The notes: a model not told the origin generated them from the letters alone. A DNA stretch of 64,000 bases from an uncultured Flavobacteriales bacterium (GCA_937872175.1 CALMPI010000017.1:248001-312000); one strand, 5' to 3'. Positions 1 through 10,006 are shown, numbered from the stretch's first letter. Numbers and translations are program-made.

Positions 1-1450
1 CTTGCCCGCTACCTGCGGCCATGGTGCTCATCGCACTTTCATCGGCGGTGGTCAATTCCCAAGGTTCCTCACCGGCTTCCAGCTTGCTCAGGTACAGGTC
101 CTGGAAGTCCCACCAGCTATCATGATCCGCGGCCAGCTTGGCGTTCATGGCCGAGCGCGCATTGGCGAGGTCGCCATCGGCCAAGTTCAGCAGGTAGATC
201 TGCTGGTCACTGCCCGGGACAGGGTACTGCTGATGCAAGGCAATGGCATCGGCAATGCTCACACCCGATGCGCTGTCCAAGGCCAGCGAGGTGTGGGCCA
301 GGAGGGCCTGGCTCTGGCGGCCCATCCAGTAGGCCATTTCGCTTTCCATCAGGGTCTGCATATTGATACCGCCACCCTGCTCGTTCGCCACCAATTGCTT
401 GTAGTAGGGGGTCAGCGCACTTTCCTCCATCAGCTTGTTCACCTCGGGTTCCAAGGGGCTGTTGGCGATCAGTGCCTGGGCCAGGTGCCAGGGGTTCATG
501 TCGGCCAGCCGCTCGAAGACCAGCTTCCACACCTCGCTGCTCACCTTGGGCGCTACCAGCATCAGCTGGTTGCGGACCGCATAGCTGCCATTAGCGGGGT
601 TCTGGACAAAATTCTGCAGGCCATCCGTGTTACCCCCGTCGGTCCAATCATCGTACACCGCCCTCAGCGTAGCCTGCTCGGCGGCCGAATAGGCTGCTTC
701 ACTGGAGGCGGACGAACCACCACCGGTTAGCATCATCATGGTGCCGGTACCACATGCCGTTTGCTTGCTATATGTGAATAGGGTTGGTTGGTTGATACCG
801 GTGAGAGGCGTTGGGTCCAAAGGCGGGTTTGTCAGGCAAGTAGGGATCACCTCCACTCCGGCTGTGGGCGCATGGTGCCAATACTGGAAGTAGAGGCCCA
901 GGTTGTTGGCCACGTCATCCACCTGCATGTGCTCGTCGTTACCGGTGCAGTTCTGCAGGAAGGTGTTGCCTGCGGGGGAGGATTGGTTGACATCGCTCCC
1001 CTGCACATTCCCCACGCTCACTCCCGGTCCGGTAAAGGCCATGTCGAAGTCATCGTCCAGGTACCAGCTGAAGTCGTTGCACTTGAAGTGGAGGCCGTCG
1101 GTTACCAGCGGGCCGTCGTTGTCACCCTGTATGGTGACCCCCGCACTGAAAAAGCCGCCGTTGTTTCCCGTGAAGCCGCTGTAGGTATTGTTGAAGAAGC
1201 GGTTGTTGTTGTCGCCGATGGCCTTGAAGGTACTGCCCACGCAAGGGTTGGCGAAAGGCGAGCCGTAGGCGATGAAGGCGTTGTTCTCAAAGAGGATGGT
1301 CGGCGTCGCATCCAAGTAGCTGCCATACACAGGGGCCCCTAGCCCCTGACCCACCATGTCCAGGTCGGGTTCCTTGAACTCGCAGGAGGTGACCTGTGCA
1401 TTGTTGCTGCCCCAGATGCCGAGGCCATGGCCACAGTTGGCGAAGAAGGC
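1..1450 (-). pseudogene. Continuation of the T9SS-type surface protein beyond an in-frame TGA (runs off the window)
   Basis: Reading the minus strand on from the TGA at 1453-1451 in the same frame gives an uninterrupted sequence to position 2, beginning AFFANCGHGLGIWGSNNAQV. The first about 180 residues continue the Asn/Gly-rich beta-helix of the upstream part. The remainder (ending near ADESAMSTMAAG) is richer in Leu, Ala and Glu and looks alpha-helical. The frame is kept exactly, so this is one protein split by a single stop codon and not a separate gene. No start codon with a plausible ribosome site was seen at the break. The true C-terminus lies outside the window. It may be a nonsense mutation, a sequencing error or a stop that is read through. 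Confidence 0.75.
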
Positions 1451-4144
1451 TCAATGGACCCGGACCATCTTGGCGCTGGGAACGTTGTTGGCCAGCACAC
1501 CTTCCTGTAAGCTGCTGAAGCTCGGTGAGCGCGGATTCGTGGGAAGCCCGGCGTAGGCATCGACGATCCGTAGGTCCGTGTTGACGCTTTCGATCCCCAC
1601 ACCCCAGGCGGCGACGTTGTTCACGTCCAGTCCGCTGTGCGATCCGTCGAACACACACCCCCTCACCCAGATGCGAGGGTAGTTGCTCACGTAGAGATGC
1701 ACCTTGGGGGTCTTGTCGGAATAGTTGAGCGGCCCGGTGGTGAGGAAATCGCACTCCCAGAACTTGGTCACCGTGAAGTCATTCGCGCAGCCGCCACCGC
1801 TGCCGCAGGAGTAGGGCCTGAGGACGACATCATGGATGTTGTTCTCGAAGATGGCATTGGTGCAGATCACCCGGGCACCGCGCTGGGTGGCTGTGCTGCC
1901 GATGGGGTCGTTGATGTCAGCATTCGCGGCCAACACCCCCACAAAGGCGTTCTTGATGGTGGCCCCGGTGGCCAGTTCCACAGTGGCTTGATTGCCCGGA
2001 CTCTGCGCCAGGTTGGTGTTGCCCAAGGCCATGATGCCATCCCACATTCCATCGCCGCAGGGGCCGATGTTGGTGAGCGTAGCGCCCTGCACCACCACCA
2101 GTTTGCCGCCAGGCTGCACCACGATGTTGGTCGTGTAGCCCACGCGGCGGCTGTCCGCGAAGCTGATGGTGGCGCCGTTGTTGATGGTGAGCGTCTTGCC
2201 GGCAGGGATCACGATGCTGCCGCGCACGTTCATGCTGCTGCTCCAGGTGGTGGTGGCGGCGGTGAGGGTGTAGATGTTGCTTGGATCGTAGGGATACAGG
2301 GCGTGGAACGCGGTGTACAGGGCCGGGTCGCTTTCGCAGCCGTGGAACTTGATCAGGTAGCCATCCTCCCAGGTGTGGCCGGTATTGCCACAGACCACCA
2401 GGCCACCATCATCGGCCTCCACCACCTGGAAGCTGCACTGCCGCTGTCGAAGGTTATCGGGGTCGCAAAGGGGCGTTACGCCCATCACCGCATCCGCGTC
2501 CCAGGTGCCTTCCCAGTTCACGCTGCCGTCGGCGAGGTCCAATTCGGCCATGTAGCTGTCGCTGAGCCAATGGCCCCAGTCGGAGAGGCCCGCCGTGGGC
2601 CAGTCGAACTGGTCCGGCGTGTTCGGGTCGTTGTCGTGGTCGATGGTATACGTGTTGGTCAGGCAGTTCTGGATGTCCTGGCTCAAGGCGGACCACTGCA
2701 AGGGCGTGGTGCTTTGGGTGCTTTTGGTACTGGAGATGATCACATGGCCGTTGGCGCGTTGCCGTGCGGCCAACAAAATATCATAACCGCGCATGGGGCC
2801 GAGGTCCGCCGGAGCCGGCCAAAGCTGGTCGCCGTTCAGGTCCATGCGATACACCCGGCCCGTGGCCTGGTGATCGGGCTGCGCGCCATAGCCTGCGGTG
2901 AAGTCCGTCAGGACCGGCCAGATGATGCTGGTGTTCTGACCGTCCATAGCGAACTGAACACGGTTCGCACTGCAATAGGAGTTGGACGTCAGCGCATATT
3001 CGGTGGCGTCCACACCGGTATCCTCGAACCAGGTCGGTGTTTGCCCAGCACCGTCGAAGTACAGCAGGAATGCAGTGAAACCAATGGGTGTTCCTGCGGC
3101 GAACTGCCACCGCATGCCGGTGACCGCGTATTTGTCCTGGGCCGGGTCGGGATGCCGGGTGATATGGAACGCTTGGCTCTCCAGCCAAATGGCGTCCGGC
3201 CACAACGCGCTGAGGTACGCTTCGTCCATGACGACTTTCCAGTTGAGCATGCCGTTGGCGTCCAAGTCCACCATGAAGGGCCGTTGTGCGAGTGCCGGAT
3301 CGCTCGAGCCGGCACGCCGGTAGCCGACCACGCGATAGCCACCGTCCCCGTCGGGATCGGTCTCTACCAACGAGTAGCCGTATGTGCGACCGTTGCGGGC
3401 CAGCGAGGGGTCGTCGTTGCTCCCATAGGCATGGTTCCAAAGCACATGGCCATTGGTCCGATCGATCTTCAGCACGACCATCTTGCCCGCTTGGGCATCG
3501 CACGGGATGTTCGGATCGCCCAGGTCCACCAGCGGCTGCCCGGTGGTGGGGTTATAGTAAATGGGCTGTTGGGCCCAGGGCGTATTGGGCCACGGAGCGA
3601 TGCTCAACCCATAGCCGGTGACAACGAGGTCACCGTTCCGGTCCTGAATGATGCCTTGGAACAAACCGCCCATGTAGGCATGGTGCCACTGGGGGTTGCC
3701 GTCCAGATCGAAGTAGGCCACCGTGCCGGTGATCATGCCCAACCGCCTCTCCTTGGTCTCCAAGATCGGCACGTACGGATCGCCCGACACGCTGAACGAC
3801 TCGCAGTGGGCGTTCGTGAACCCCCAGTTGGGGATGTAGGAATATCCGGCTACGGCATAGCCGATATGCGCGCCGTTCGCATCACGCACAAGGCAGACGT
3901 CGTTGAACCAGTCCACCCCCGAGTCTTCGGGATCCACGCTCGTGCTCAGGGGCACGGTCGTGGGGTTGTAGCTCACCGGGGATGAGTTGGTGATGTACGA
4001 GTACAACGTGCCTTCCGGTCGTTCGGTCAGTGCTTTGATGCGCTGCCATTGCACCCCGGGCAACTGGGCTGGCACCTCAGCGCCCATGAACAGGAAGAGA
4101 ACTACCCCCCCCCCCTTGAGAATAACGTGTTCAATACACGGCAA
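1451..4144 (-). CDS. Large exported protein: propeller-like N-terminal region plus right-handed beta-helix; stops at an in-frame TGA
   Basis: 897 codons are open before TGA (codon 898). A hydrophobic stretch VVLFLFMGAEVPA followed by Gln at about residue 27 looks like a signal peptide. Residues about 40-610 have repeated GYAVAGYSY/VVTGYG/YRVVGYRRAG patterns, as in blade-type delta-60 or PQQ-like surface proteins. Residues about 640-897 (IVIPAGKTLTINNGATISF and following) look like a pectate-lyase-type beta-helix. The protein clearly continues past the stop. The listed start is TTG, only 10 codons before an 11-G homopolymer, so the true start is uncertain: an ATG at 4191 is in a different frame and would join only if the tract had one more G. 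Probable T9SS cargo by analogy with other genes here; substrate unknown. Confidence 0.75.
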   Translation of the reverse strand: MPCIEHVILKGGGVVLFLFMGAEVPAQLPGVQWQRIKALTERPEGTLYSYITNSSPVSYNPTTVPLSTSVDPEDSGVDWFNDVCLVRDANGAHIGYAVAGYSYIPNWGFTNAHCESFSVSGDPYVPILETKERRLGMITGTVAYFDLDGNPQWHHAYMGGLFQGIIQDRNGDLVVTGYGLSIAPWPNTPWAQQPIYYNPTTGQPLVDLGDPNIPCDAQAGKMVVLKIDRTNGHVLWNHAYGSNDDPSLARNGRTYGYSLVETDPDGDGGYRVVGYRRAGSSDPALAQRPFMVDLDANGMLNWKVVMDEAYLSALWPDAIWLESQAFHITRHPDPAQDKYAVTGMRWQFAAGTPIGFTAFLLYFDGAGQTPTWFEDTGVDATEYALTSNSYCSANRVQFAMDGQNTSIIWPVLTDFTAGYGAQPDHQATGRVYRMDLNGDQLWPAPADLGPMRGYDILLAARQRANGHVIISSTKSTQSTTPLQWSALSQDIQNCLTNTYTIDHDNDPNTPDQFDWPTAGLSDWGHWLSDSYMAELDLADGSVNWEGTWDADAVMGVTPLCDPDNLRQRQCSFQVVEADDGGLVVCGNTGHTWEDGYLIKFHGCESDPALYTAFHALYPYDPSNIYTLTAATTTWSSSMNVRGSIVIPAGKTLTINNGATISFADSRRVGYTTNIVVQPGGKLVVVQGATLTNIGPCGDGMWDGIMALGNTNLAQSPGNQATVELATGATIKNAFVGVLAANADINDPIGSTATQRGARVICTNAIFENNIHDVVLRPYSCGSGGGCANDFTVTKFWECDFLTTGPLNYSDKTPKVHLYVSNYPRIWVRGCVFDGSHSGLDVNNVAAWGVGIESVNTDLRIVDAYAGLPTNPRSPSFSSLQEGVLANNVPSAKMVRVH
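4105..4115. repeat. 11-bp C/G homopolymer inside the signal-peptide coding region
   Basis: Eleven consecutive C on the plus strand (G in the coding sense) encode the end of Lys plus Gly-Gly-Gly and the first base of Val just before the hydrophobic core. The ATG frame starting at 4191 enters the tract and hits TAG at 4104-4102. With 12 G it would continue into the surface-protein frame. It is therefore either a slipped-strand phase-variation site or a homopolymer sequencing error. Confidence 0.6.
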
Positions 4145-4376
4145 AACCAGCCTGGTTGCAGGCGAACGGCGTGGGCTCCAGTAGGGATCATGGCGTTGAG
4201 GATCGGTGAAGGAGGTGGAACGTAATTCGCAGCATGGTCGACCGAAGATAGTGCTGCCGGGTGATCGTCGAACGATGGGTGCGCCGATCTTCTTCTATGA
4301 TATACGGGTCTGCCGTGTCGGCGTCGATCGGAGGGGAGTGCGGACGGCCTCTCCTTGCCGGTCCGCGGCCGCCTTC

Positions 4377-4384
4377 TACCTTCG
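4377..4384 (+). promoter_or_regulatory. Putative -7 box TACCTTCG for the DUF898-M48 pair
   Basis: TACCTTCG matches the Bacteroidota TAnnTTTG -7 pattern except one base, and the same variant precedes many genes in this window. It lies 18 nt before the ATG at 4403. Confidence 0.45.
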
Positions 4385-4402
4385 ATCACCAACCCCCCGC
4401 GC

Positions 4403-5365
4403 ATGGAACTCCTCACGCCACAACGCCGCCTGGCCTTCAAGGGTCAGGGCGGCGACCTCTTCGCGGTGCTCATCGTCAACTGGCTGCTCACCATGGTCAC
4501 CCTGGGCCTGTACTACCCGTGGGCCAAGGTGCGCCGGCTCAAGTACTACTATGAGCACACCGAGCTGGACGGTCATCCCTTCCATTTCCACGGCACGGGG
4601 CGCGAGATGTTCATCGGATTCATCAAGGCGGTGGGCCTGCTGGCGCTGCTCTACGGGGCCTTCTTCGGGCTGGCGATGCTGCAGGAGGCCTGGGCCAGCG
4701 TGCTGGGCTTCCTGGTGCTCTTCGGCGGCCTGTTGCTGCTGCTGCCGCTCATCATCCACGGCACCTACCGCTACCGCATGAGCCGCAGCAGCTGGCGCGG
4801 CATCCACTTCGGCTACCGCGGCGATCGCAACGAGCTCTACCGCATCTGCCTGCGCGACGGCCTGCTCACGCTCGTCACCCTCGGCATCTACGGCAGCTGG
4901 TTCACCATCAACCTGCGCAACTACGTGATGAGCCACGTGCGCTGGGGCAGCTCGCAGTTCGCCTACAAGGGCGATGGCCTCGACTTCTTCCTGATGAACC
5001 TGAAGGGCTACTTCCTCACGCTGTTCACCCTGGGCATCTACGGCTTCTGGTGGCAGAAGGACATGTTCCACTACTACGTGGACCACCTGAGCTGGAACTT
5101 CACCGATGGGAAGCGCCTGCAGTTCAAGGGCACGGCCACCGGTGGCGGCTTCTTCGGACTGATGATCACCAACGTGCTGCTCGTGATCTTCACGCTGGGC
5201 ATCGGCTACGCGTGGGCCGAGGTGCGCACCATGCGCTACATCCTGGCGAACATCACCCTGGTGGGCGATGCCGACCTCAACAACGTGGCGCAGACCGAAC
5301 AGGAGCACAAGGGCGCGCTGGCCGAGGAGCTGGGCGACCTGATGGACATCGGCATCTTCCTGTGA
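4403..5365 (+). CDS. DUF898 (YjgN-family) multi-pass membrane protein
   Basis: 320 residues. The protein shows the repeated YjgN/DUF898 pattern: a hydrophobic helix ending in TLGLYYPWAKVRRLKYY, TLGIYGSWFTINLRNYV, TLGIYGFWWQKDMFHYY and TLGIGYAWAEVRTMRYI, each followed by a soluble strand with a small aromatic patch (FHFHGTG, FAYKGDG, LQFKGTA). Six to eight membrane helices are likely. ATG 4403 (MELLTPQRR) was chosen over the in-frame ATG at 4355 because it follows a promoter-like box and begins at the conserved region. The stop overlaps the start of the M48 protease gene (GTGA), so the two are co-transcribed; this family is often paired with M48 peptidases. The transported or bound substrate is not known. 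Confidence 0.88.
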   Translation: MELLTPQRRLAFKGQGGDLFAVLIVNWLLTMVTLGLYYPWAKVRRLKYYYEHTELDGHPFHFHGTGREMFIGFIKAVGLLALLYGAFFGLAMLQEAWASVLGFLVLFGGLLLLLPLIIHGTYRYRMSRSSWRGIHFGYRGDRNELYRICLRDGLLTLVTLGIYGSWFTINLRNYVMSHVRWGSSQFAYKGDGLDFFLMNLKGYFLTLFTLGIYGFWWQKDMFHYYVDHLSWNFTDGKRLQFKGTATGGGFFGLMITNVLLVIFTLGIGYAWAEVRTMRYILANITLVGDADLNNVAQTEQEHKGALAEELGDLMDIGIFL

Positions 5366-6474
5366 ACGACGGGGTGGAGGCCGTCCTGTACGACGGCGTG
5401 AGCAGCAGGCCGCTGGAGGCCCGCGTGAGCGTGCGGGCCCCGAACGCGCTGGTGGTGGAGCACGGCGGCGAGCGATTCACCTGGCCGCTGGAGCACGCCG
5501 GCATGCAGTGGGAGCGCACGCGCGACACGCTGCGCATCACCTTCGGCGAGTTCCCGCGGCGGGTGCTGATCGTGCGCGATCCGCTCTTCATCAGGAGTTT
5601 CGTGCTGCGCATGCGGTACACCGGCCGCCAGGGCGTGTACGACCGCATGCTGGGCCTGGCGCGCAGCGGGCCGGTGCTCTTCTTCCTGGGCGTGGCGGTG
5701 CTGCTGGTGGCCAGCTACGTATGGCTGCTGCCGTGGGCCGCCGAGGGGGTGGCCATGCTGATGCCGCGCACGGTGGACCGGCAGCTGGGCGAGGCCGCCT
5801 GGGGCACCATGGTGCACTCGCTGGACGAGGACACCGCGCGCAGCCGAACCCTGCAGCGCTTCGGCGAGGCCCTGCAGTTGAGCCCGGACCACCCGCTCAC
5901 CTTCCACGTGGTGGACGACGAACAGGTGAACGCCTTCGCCCTGCCCGGCGGCCACATCGTGGTGTACACCGGCATCCTGGAGCGCATGGACCGGCCGGAG
6001 GAGCTGGCGGCCCTGCTGGCGCATGAGGGCACGCACGTGCAGGAACGCCACAGCACGCGCATGCTGATGCGCCAGCTGGCGAGCTACGTCTTCCTCAGCC
6101 TCATCATCGGTGATGCCAGCGCCATCGCGGCCGTGGTGGCCAAGCATGCGGACAACGTGCGCAACCTGTCCTACTCGCGTGGGCTGGAAACGGATGCCGA
6201 CCGGCATGGCATGGAACGGATGCACGCCCGGGGCGTGGACCCCCAGGGCATGGTGGACCTGTTGCAGCTGCTGCAGGAGGAGGCCGTGGACATGCCGGCG
6301 GCCATGGAGTTCCTCAGCAGCCATCCGCTCACCGCCGAACGGGTGGCCGAGGCCGAGCGCCTGGCGGCGGAGCTGGGGATACCCGCCGTCACGCGGCCTC
6401 CGCTGGACGGGCTGTTCCAGGCGCTGCGGGCGGAAGAAGAGGAACCTGTGTCGGAGGAGGTGATGGCGGAGTAG
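5362..6474 (+). CDS. M48-family membrane-associated zinc metalloprotease
   Basis: 370 residues from a GTG start that overlaps the preceding stop as GTGA. HEGTH at residues 221-225 is the HExxH zinc site, and the Glu of ETDAD (residue 276) is the expected third ligand. A single membrane segment (VLFFLGVAVLLVASYVWLL) lies near residues 105-125, so the catalytic domain is anchored. The N-terminal about 100 residues are a small beta domain like that found in DUF898-linked M48 proteins. Overlap with the DUF898 gene indicates a functional pair, perhaps in membrane-protein quality control (inference). The coding sequence ends 2 nt before the convergent aspS stop. Confidence 0.9.
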   Translation: MNDGVEAVLYDGVSSRPLEARVSVRAPNALVVEHGGERFTWPLEHAGMQWERTRDTLRITFGEFPRRVLIVRDPLFIRSFVLRMRYTGRQGVYDRMLGLARSGPVLFFLGVAVLLVASYVWLLPWAAEGVAMLMPRTVDRQLGEAAWGTMVHSLDEDTARSRTLQRFGEALQLSPDHPLTFHVVDDEQVNAFALPGGHIVVYTGILERMDRPEELAALLAHEGTHVQERHSTRMLMRQLASYVFLSLIIGDASAIAAVVAKHADNVRNLSYSRGLETDADRHGMERMHARGVDPQGMVDLLQLLQEEAVDMPAAMEFLSSHPLTAERVAEAERLAAELGIPAVTRPPLDGLFQALRAEEEEPVSEEVMAE

Positions 6475-6476
6475 GC

Positions 6477-8228
6477 TCACCCTTTCACCACGATCCCCAG
6501 CTCCTTCAGCTGCGCATCGTCGATCCGGCTCGGCGCGTCGATCATGGTGTCGCGGCCGGCGTTGTTCTTCGGGAACGCGATGAACTCGCGGATGTCGGTG
6601 CGGTGGCCGAAGAGCGCCACCCAGCGATCGAAGCCGAAAGCCGCGCCGCCGTGCGGGGGTGCGCCGTACTCGAAGGCGTCCATCAGGAAACCGAACTTGT
6701 AGCGCGCGTCCTCGTCGGTGAAGCCGAGCACGCGGAACATGGCCTCCTGCATCGTGCGGTCGTGGATGCGGATGCTGCCGCCGCCGATCTCGGTACCATT
6801 GATCACCAGGTCGTACGCGTTCGCGCGCACGCTGCCGAGGTCCTTCTGGTCGAAGAGCTTCTGCGCGTCCTCGGGCTTCGGCGCGGTGAAGGGATGGTGC
6901 ATGGCGTGCCAGCGACCGGTCTCCTCGTCCTGCTCCAGCAGCGGGAAGTCGATCACCCACAGCGGCTTGAACACCTTGGGATCGCGCAGGCCAAGCTGGT
7001 CGCCGAGGTGCAGACGGAGTTCGTTCAACTGCTTGCGGGTCCTGTCGGCCTTGCCGGCCATGATGCACAGCAGGTCGCCTTGCTTCATGCCGAAGCGATC
7101 GGCCCAGGCCTGCAGCTGTTCCGGCGCGAAGAACTTGTCCACGGTGCTCTTCAGGCCTTCCTCGGTCCACTTCACGAACACGATGCCGGTGGCGCCGATC
7201 TGCGGACGCTTCACGAAGTCGATGAGCGCGTCGGTCTGCTTGCGGCTCCAGCCTGCGCAGCCTTCGGCGTTGATGCCCACCACCAGTTCGGCCTCGTCGA
7301 ACACCTTGAAGCCTTTGCCCTGCACGATGTCGTTCAGCTCGTGGAACTTCATGCCGAAGCGCAGGTCGGGCTTGTCGCAGCCGTAGTCTTTCATCGCTTC
7401 ATCGAACGACATGCGCGGGAAGGCGCCGTCGAAGGTGATGCCGTGGATGGCCTGGAACAGGTGCTTGGCCATGCCCTCGAAAGTGTTCAGGATGTCCTCC
7501 TGCTCCACGAAGGCCATCTCGCAGTCGATCTGCGTGAACTCGGGCTGGCGGTCCTGGCGCAGGTCCTCGTCGCGGAAGCACTTCACCAGCTGGAAGTAGC
7601 GGTCGAAGCCGGCCACCATCAGCAGCTGCTTGAAGGTCTGCGGGCTCTGCGGCAGCGCGTAGAACTCACCGGCGTTCATGCGGCTGGGGACCACGAAGTC
7701 GCGGGCACCCTCGGGCGTGCTCTTGATCAGGACGGGTGTTTCCACCTCCAGGAAGTGCTGTGCGCTGAGGTAGTTGCGCACCTCGATGGACATGCGGTGG
7801 CGCAGCTCGAAGTTGCTGCGGATGTTGGCGCGGCGCAGGTCCAGGTAGCGGTACTTCATCCGCAGCTCGTCGCCACCGTCGGTCTCCTCCTCGATGGTGA
7901 ACGGCGGGGTCTTCGCACTGTTCAGCACCTTCAGTTCCGTCACCACGAGCTCGATCTCCCCGGTGGGGAGGTGGGCGTTCTTGCTCTCGCGTTCGCGCAC
8001 CGTGCCGGTGGCCTGCACCACGAACTCGCGGCCCAGCTGGCGCGCCTGCTCGCACAGCCCCTTGTCACGCTCCATGTTGAAGCTGAGCTGGGTGATGCCG
8101 AAGCGGTCGCGCAGGTCCACGAAGGTCATGCCGCCGAGGTCGCGGGCGCGTTGGACCCATCCGGCGAGGGTCACGGTCTTGGTGGCGTCGGTGAGGCGAA
8201 GCTCGCCGCAGGTGTGCGTACGGTACAT
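6477..8228 (-). CDS. aspS: Aspartyl-tRNA synthetase
   Basis: 583 residues, the normal length of the bacterial-type enzyme, which charges tRNA-Asp using ATP. An N-terminal OB-fold anticodon domain ([20 protein letters not shown]) is followed by the class II core. Motif 2 is in [12 protein letters not shown], motif 3 is [10 protein letters not shown], and the bacterial GAD insertion domain lies in between. A TATCTTCG box lies 19 nt upstream of the ATG. It converges on the M48 gene with a 2-nt gap, leaving no room for a separate terminator. Confidence 0.97.
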   Translation of the reverse strand: MYRTHTCGELRLTDATKTVTLAGWVQRARDLGGMTFVDLRDRFGITQLSFNMERDKGLCEQARQLGREFVVQATGTVRERESKNAHLPTGEIELVVTELKVLNSAKTPPFTIEEETDGGDELRMKYRYLDLRRANIRSNFELRHRMSIEVRNYLSAQHFLEVETPVLIKSTPEGARDFVVPSRMNAGEFYALPQSPQTFKQLLMVAGFDRYFQLVKCFRDEDLRQDRQPEFTQIDCEMAFVEQEDILNTFEGMAKHLFQAIHGITFDGAFPRMSFDEAMKDYGCDKPDLRFGMKFHELNDIVQGKGFKVFDEAELVVGINAEGCAGWSRKQTDALIDFVKRPQIGATGIVFVKWTEEGLKSTVDKFFAPEQLQAWADRFGMKQGDLLCIMAGKADRTRKQLNELRLHLGDQLGLRDPKVFKPLWVIDFPLLEQDEETGRWHAMHHPFTAPKPEDAQKLFDQKDLGSVRANAYDLVINGTEIGGGSIRIHDRTMQEAMFRVLGFTDEDARYKFGFLMDAFEYGAPPHGGAAFGFDRWVALFGHRTDIREFIAFPKNNAGRDTMIDAPSRIDDAQLKELGIVVKG

Positions 8229-8247
8229 GGGGAAGCGTGGCGGGCCG

Positions 8248-8255
8248 CGAAGATA
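8248..8255 (-). promoter_or_regulatory. Putative -7 box TATCTTCG for aspS
   Basis: The minus strand reads TATCTTCG, 19 nt upstream of the aspS ATG. It fits the TAnnTTYG pattern seen repeatedly in this window. Confidence 0.45.
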
Positions 8256-8350
8256 CCGGGACGCGCCGCTCGTGGCGGGGTGAACGGGCCGGCCCTGCCG
8301 GGGCAGCGCTTCGCGGCTCCCAGGCCATCTTCGGGGAAAGACCCGAACTC

Positions 8351-9112
8351 ATGCGTCACCCGCTCCTCGCCGCTGCCGCCCTGGCCCCGGCCCTGTCACT
8401 GGCCTGCTCCTGCTTCGGTCCGCAGACCTTTTGCGAGACGCTGTCGCCCCCCTATCCCGAGCCGCAATGGTGGGTGCCGGACAACATCATCCTGGCGGTG
8501 AAGGAGAGCGGCGTGGCCTACGGGGCGGATGTGCGGGTGGTGCAGACCTTCAGCGGAACCCTTGTGCCGGGGGCCGTGGTGCGCGTGTGGGGCGATTGCG
8601 GGCTGCTCTGTCGCCACTATGTGGATGGCGTGGCCGATGGGGATACCGTGCTGTGGGCGATCCAGGATTGCGATCTGTCCGGCAACGGTGGTTGCGGCAC
8701 CAGCCTGGAGTCGCCCACCGACCATCAGCTTTCGATCTGCGGGGTGTACTGGCTGAGCTATGCGAACGGGGTGGTCTCGGGTCCGTTGCTCACCGAGGGG
8801 GCCACCGAGAGCATGACCCTGGCCGAGTTCGACACCTTCGTGGACGGATGCCTGGCCACCTCGGTGCCCGATCCGGGCGGGTCGGACGAGGCGGAGCTGC
8901 TCATCCGGAACGACCGGCTGCACCTGGTCGGTGGGGCGGAGCTGCGCGAAGCGGAGATCACGGCCTGGGACCTCACGGGTCGCGCGCTCTTCAGCGTGCC
9001 GGTGGGGCCGGGTGAGCGCAGTTGGGTGCTGCCTGCTAGATCGTCCGCCGTGCTGTTGGTGGAACTGCGCACACCGGACCGCCGCCTGGTGCGGCGGTTG
9101 CTGCGGCCGTGA
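8351..9112 (+). CDS. Exported Cys-rich protein, probable lipoprotein, with a degenerate T9SS-like C-terminal domain
   Basis: 253 residues from ATG 8351. The N-terminus MRHPLLAAAALAPALSLACS has a hydrophobic core and an LSLAC lipobox-like end. The body (residues 20-165) contains about ten cysteines (CSCFGPQTFC, CGLLCRHY, CDLSGNGGCG) and resembles an NTR/TIMP-like beta fold, though this is uncertain. Residues about 175-253 (DRLHLVGG, ITAWDLTGRALF, LLVELRTPDRRLVRRLL) look like a short C-terminal sorting domain. In-frame codons upstream to 8237 are judged non-coding. Function not recognised. Confidence 0.75.
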   Translation: MRHPLLAAAALAPALSLACSCFGPQTFCETLSPPYPEPQWWVPDNIILAVKESGVAYGADVRVVQTFSGTLVPGAVVRVWGDCGLLCRHYVDGVADGDTVLWAIQDCDLSGNGGCGTSLESPTDHQLSICGVYWLSYANGVVSGPLLTEGATESMTLAEFDTFVDGCLATSVPDPGGSDEAELLIRNDRLHLVGGAELREAEITAWDLTGRALFSVPVGPGERSWVLPARSSAVLLVELRTPDRRLVRRLLRP

Positions 9113-9121
9113 GCCGAAGGC

Positions 9122-10006
9122 TCATTCGGCCATCAGGGCGGCGCGGCAGGAGGCCAGGGCATCCACCACCGCCGGGTCGGACTTCGGAGGCCGCAGGTCC
9201 AGGGCTTCGAGCCGCTCGCGGATCAGCCGTCCCACCAAGGCCCGGCTCTCCCATTGCTCATCGGCGGGGATGATGTACCACGGCGCATGAGGTGCGGCGG
9301 TGGCGCCGATGGCCTGTTCGTAGGCGTGCATGTAGGCGTTCCAATGGGCGCGCTCCGCGACATCGCCGGGGTTGAACTTCCAGTGCTTCGCCGGGTCGTC
9401 GATGCGTTCCAGGAAGCGCTTCTTCTGCGCGGCCCTGCTCATGTGCAGGTAGAACTTCATGATCACCGTGCCGCTCGCGGCCAGCTGCTTCTCCCACGCG
9501 GCGATCGCTTCGCAGCGTGCGCTCCAAAAGGCTTCGTCGATGTCCTTCACGCTGCTCACGCCGGGGATGTTCTGCCCCAGGATGAACTGCGGATGCACCC
9601 GGGTCACCAGCACCTCCTCGTAGTGGCTGCGGTTGTGGATGCCGATGTGGCCACGCTCGGGTACCGCCTGGGTGTGCCGCCAGAGGAAATCGTGGCTCCG
9701 CTCCAGCGAGCTCGGCGCCTTGAAGCTCCACACGCGGACGCCCTGCGGGTTCACGCCGCTCATCACATGGCGGATCGCGGAATCCTTGCCGGCCGCGTCC
9801 ATGGCCTGGAAGATGAGCAGCAGCGCATGGCGCCCCCCGGCGTACAGCAGTTCCTGAAGGTCGCTGATGCGCTCACGGTCCTTCTCCAACCGCTCCTTCA
9901 GCTCCTTTTTGTCCCCCTCCTCGGGCAGGTCCGTCACATGGTCCTTCAGGCGGAAGTGCCCCGGGGTGTCCACCACCACGCGCGGGTCGTTCAGCAGGTG
10001 CTTCAT
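9122..10006 (-). CDS. Polyphosphate kinase 2 family nucleotide phosphotransferase
   Basis: 294 residues. PPK2 enzymes transfer phosphate between polyphosphate and nucleotides. FQAMDAAGKDSAIRHVMSG is the Walker A loop. NRSHYEEVLVTRVHP is the Walker B-like segment, with Tyr-Glu-Glu as in the group that phosphorylates both AMP and ADP (class III-like, inferred from these motifs). The lid module contains Arg/Lys in MSRAAQKKRFLERI. It is a single-domain protein of normal length. It is divergent from the iron-permease-like gene, with 65 nt between the start codons. A TAGCTTCA sequence sits 11 nt upstream of the ATG and may be its promoter. Confidence 0.92.
   Translation of the reverse strand: MKHLLNDPRVVVDTPGHFRLKDHVTDLPEEGDKKELKERLEKDRERISDLQELLYAGGRHALLLIFQAMDAAGKDSAIRHVMSGVNPQGVRVWSFKAPSSLERSHDFLWRHTQAVPERGHIGIHNRSHYEEVLVTRVHPQFILGQNIPGVSSVKDIDEAFWSARCEAIAAWEKQLAASGTVIMKFYLHMSRAAQKKRFLERIDDPAKHWKFNPGDVAERAHWNAYMHAYEQAIGATAAPHAPWYIIPADEQWESRALVGRLIRERLEALDLRPPKSDPAVVDALASCRAALMAE

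Noticed and set aside
1637-3985. Long plus-strand open frame opposite the first surface protein
   Set aside because: The text is His/Val/Gly-rich and lacks any domain; it is the antisense shadow of the minus-strand gene.
4206-4781. Plus-strand frames over the DUF898 start
   Set aside because: These are other frames of the DUF898 gene with Arg/Ser/Cys-rich shadow text.
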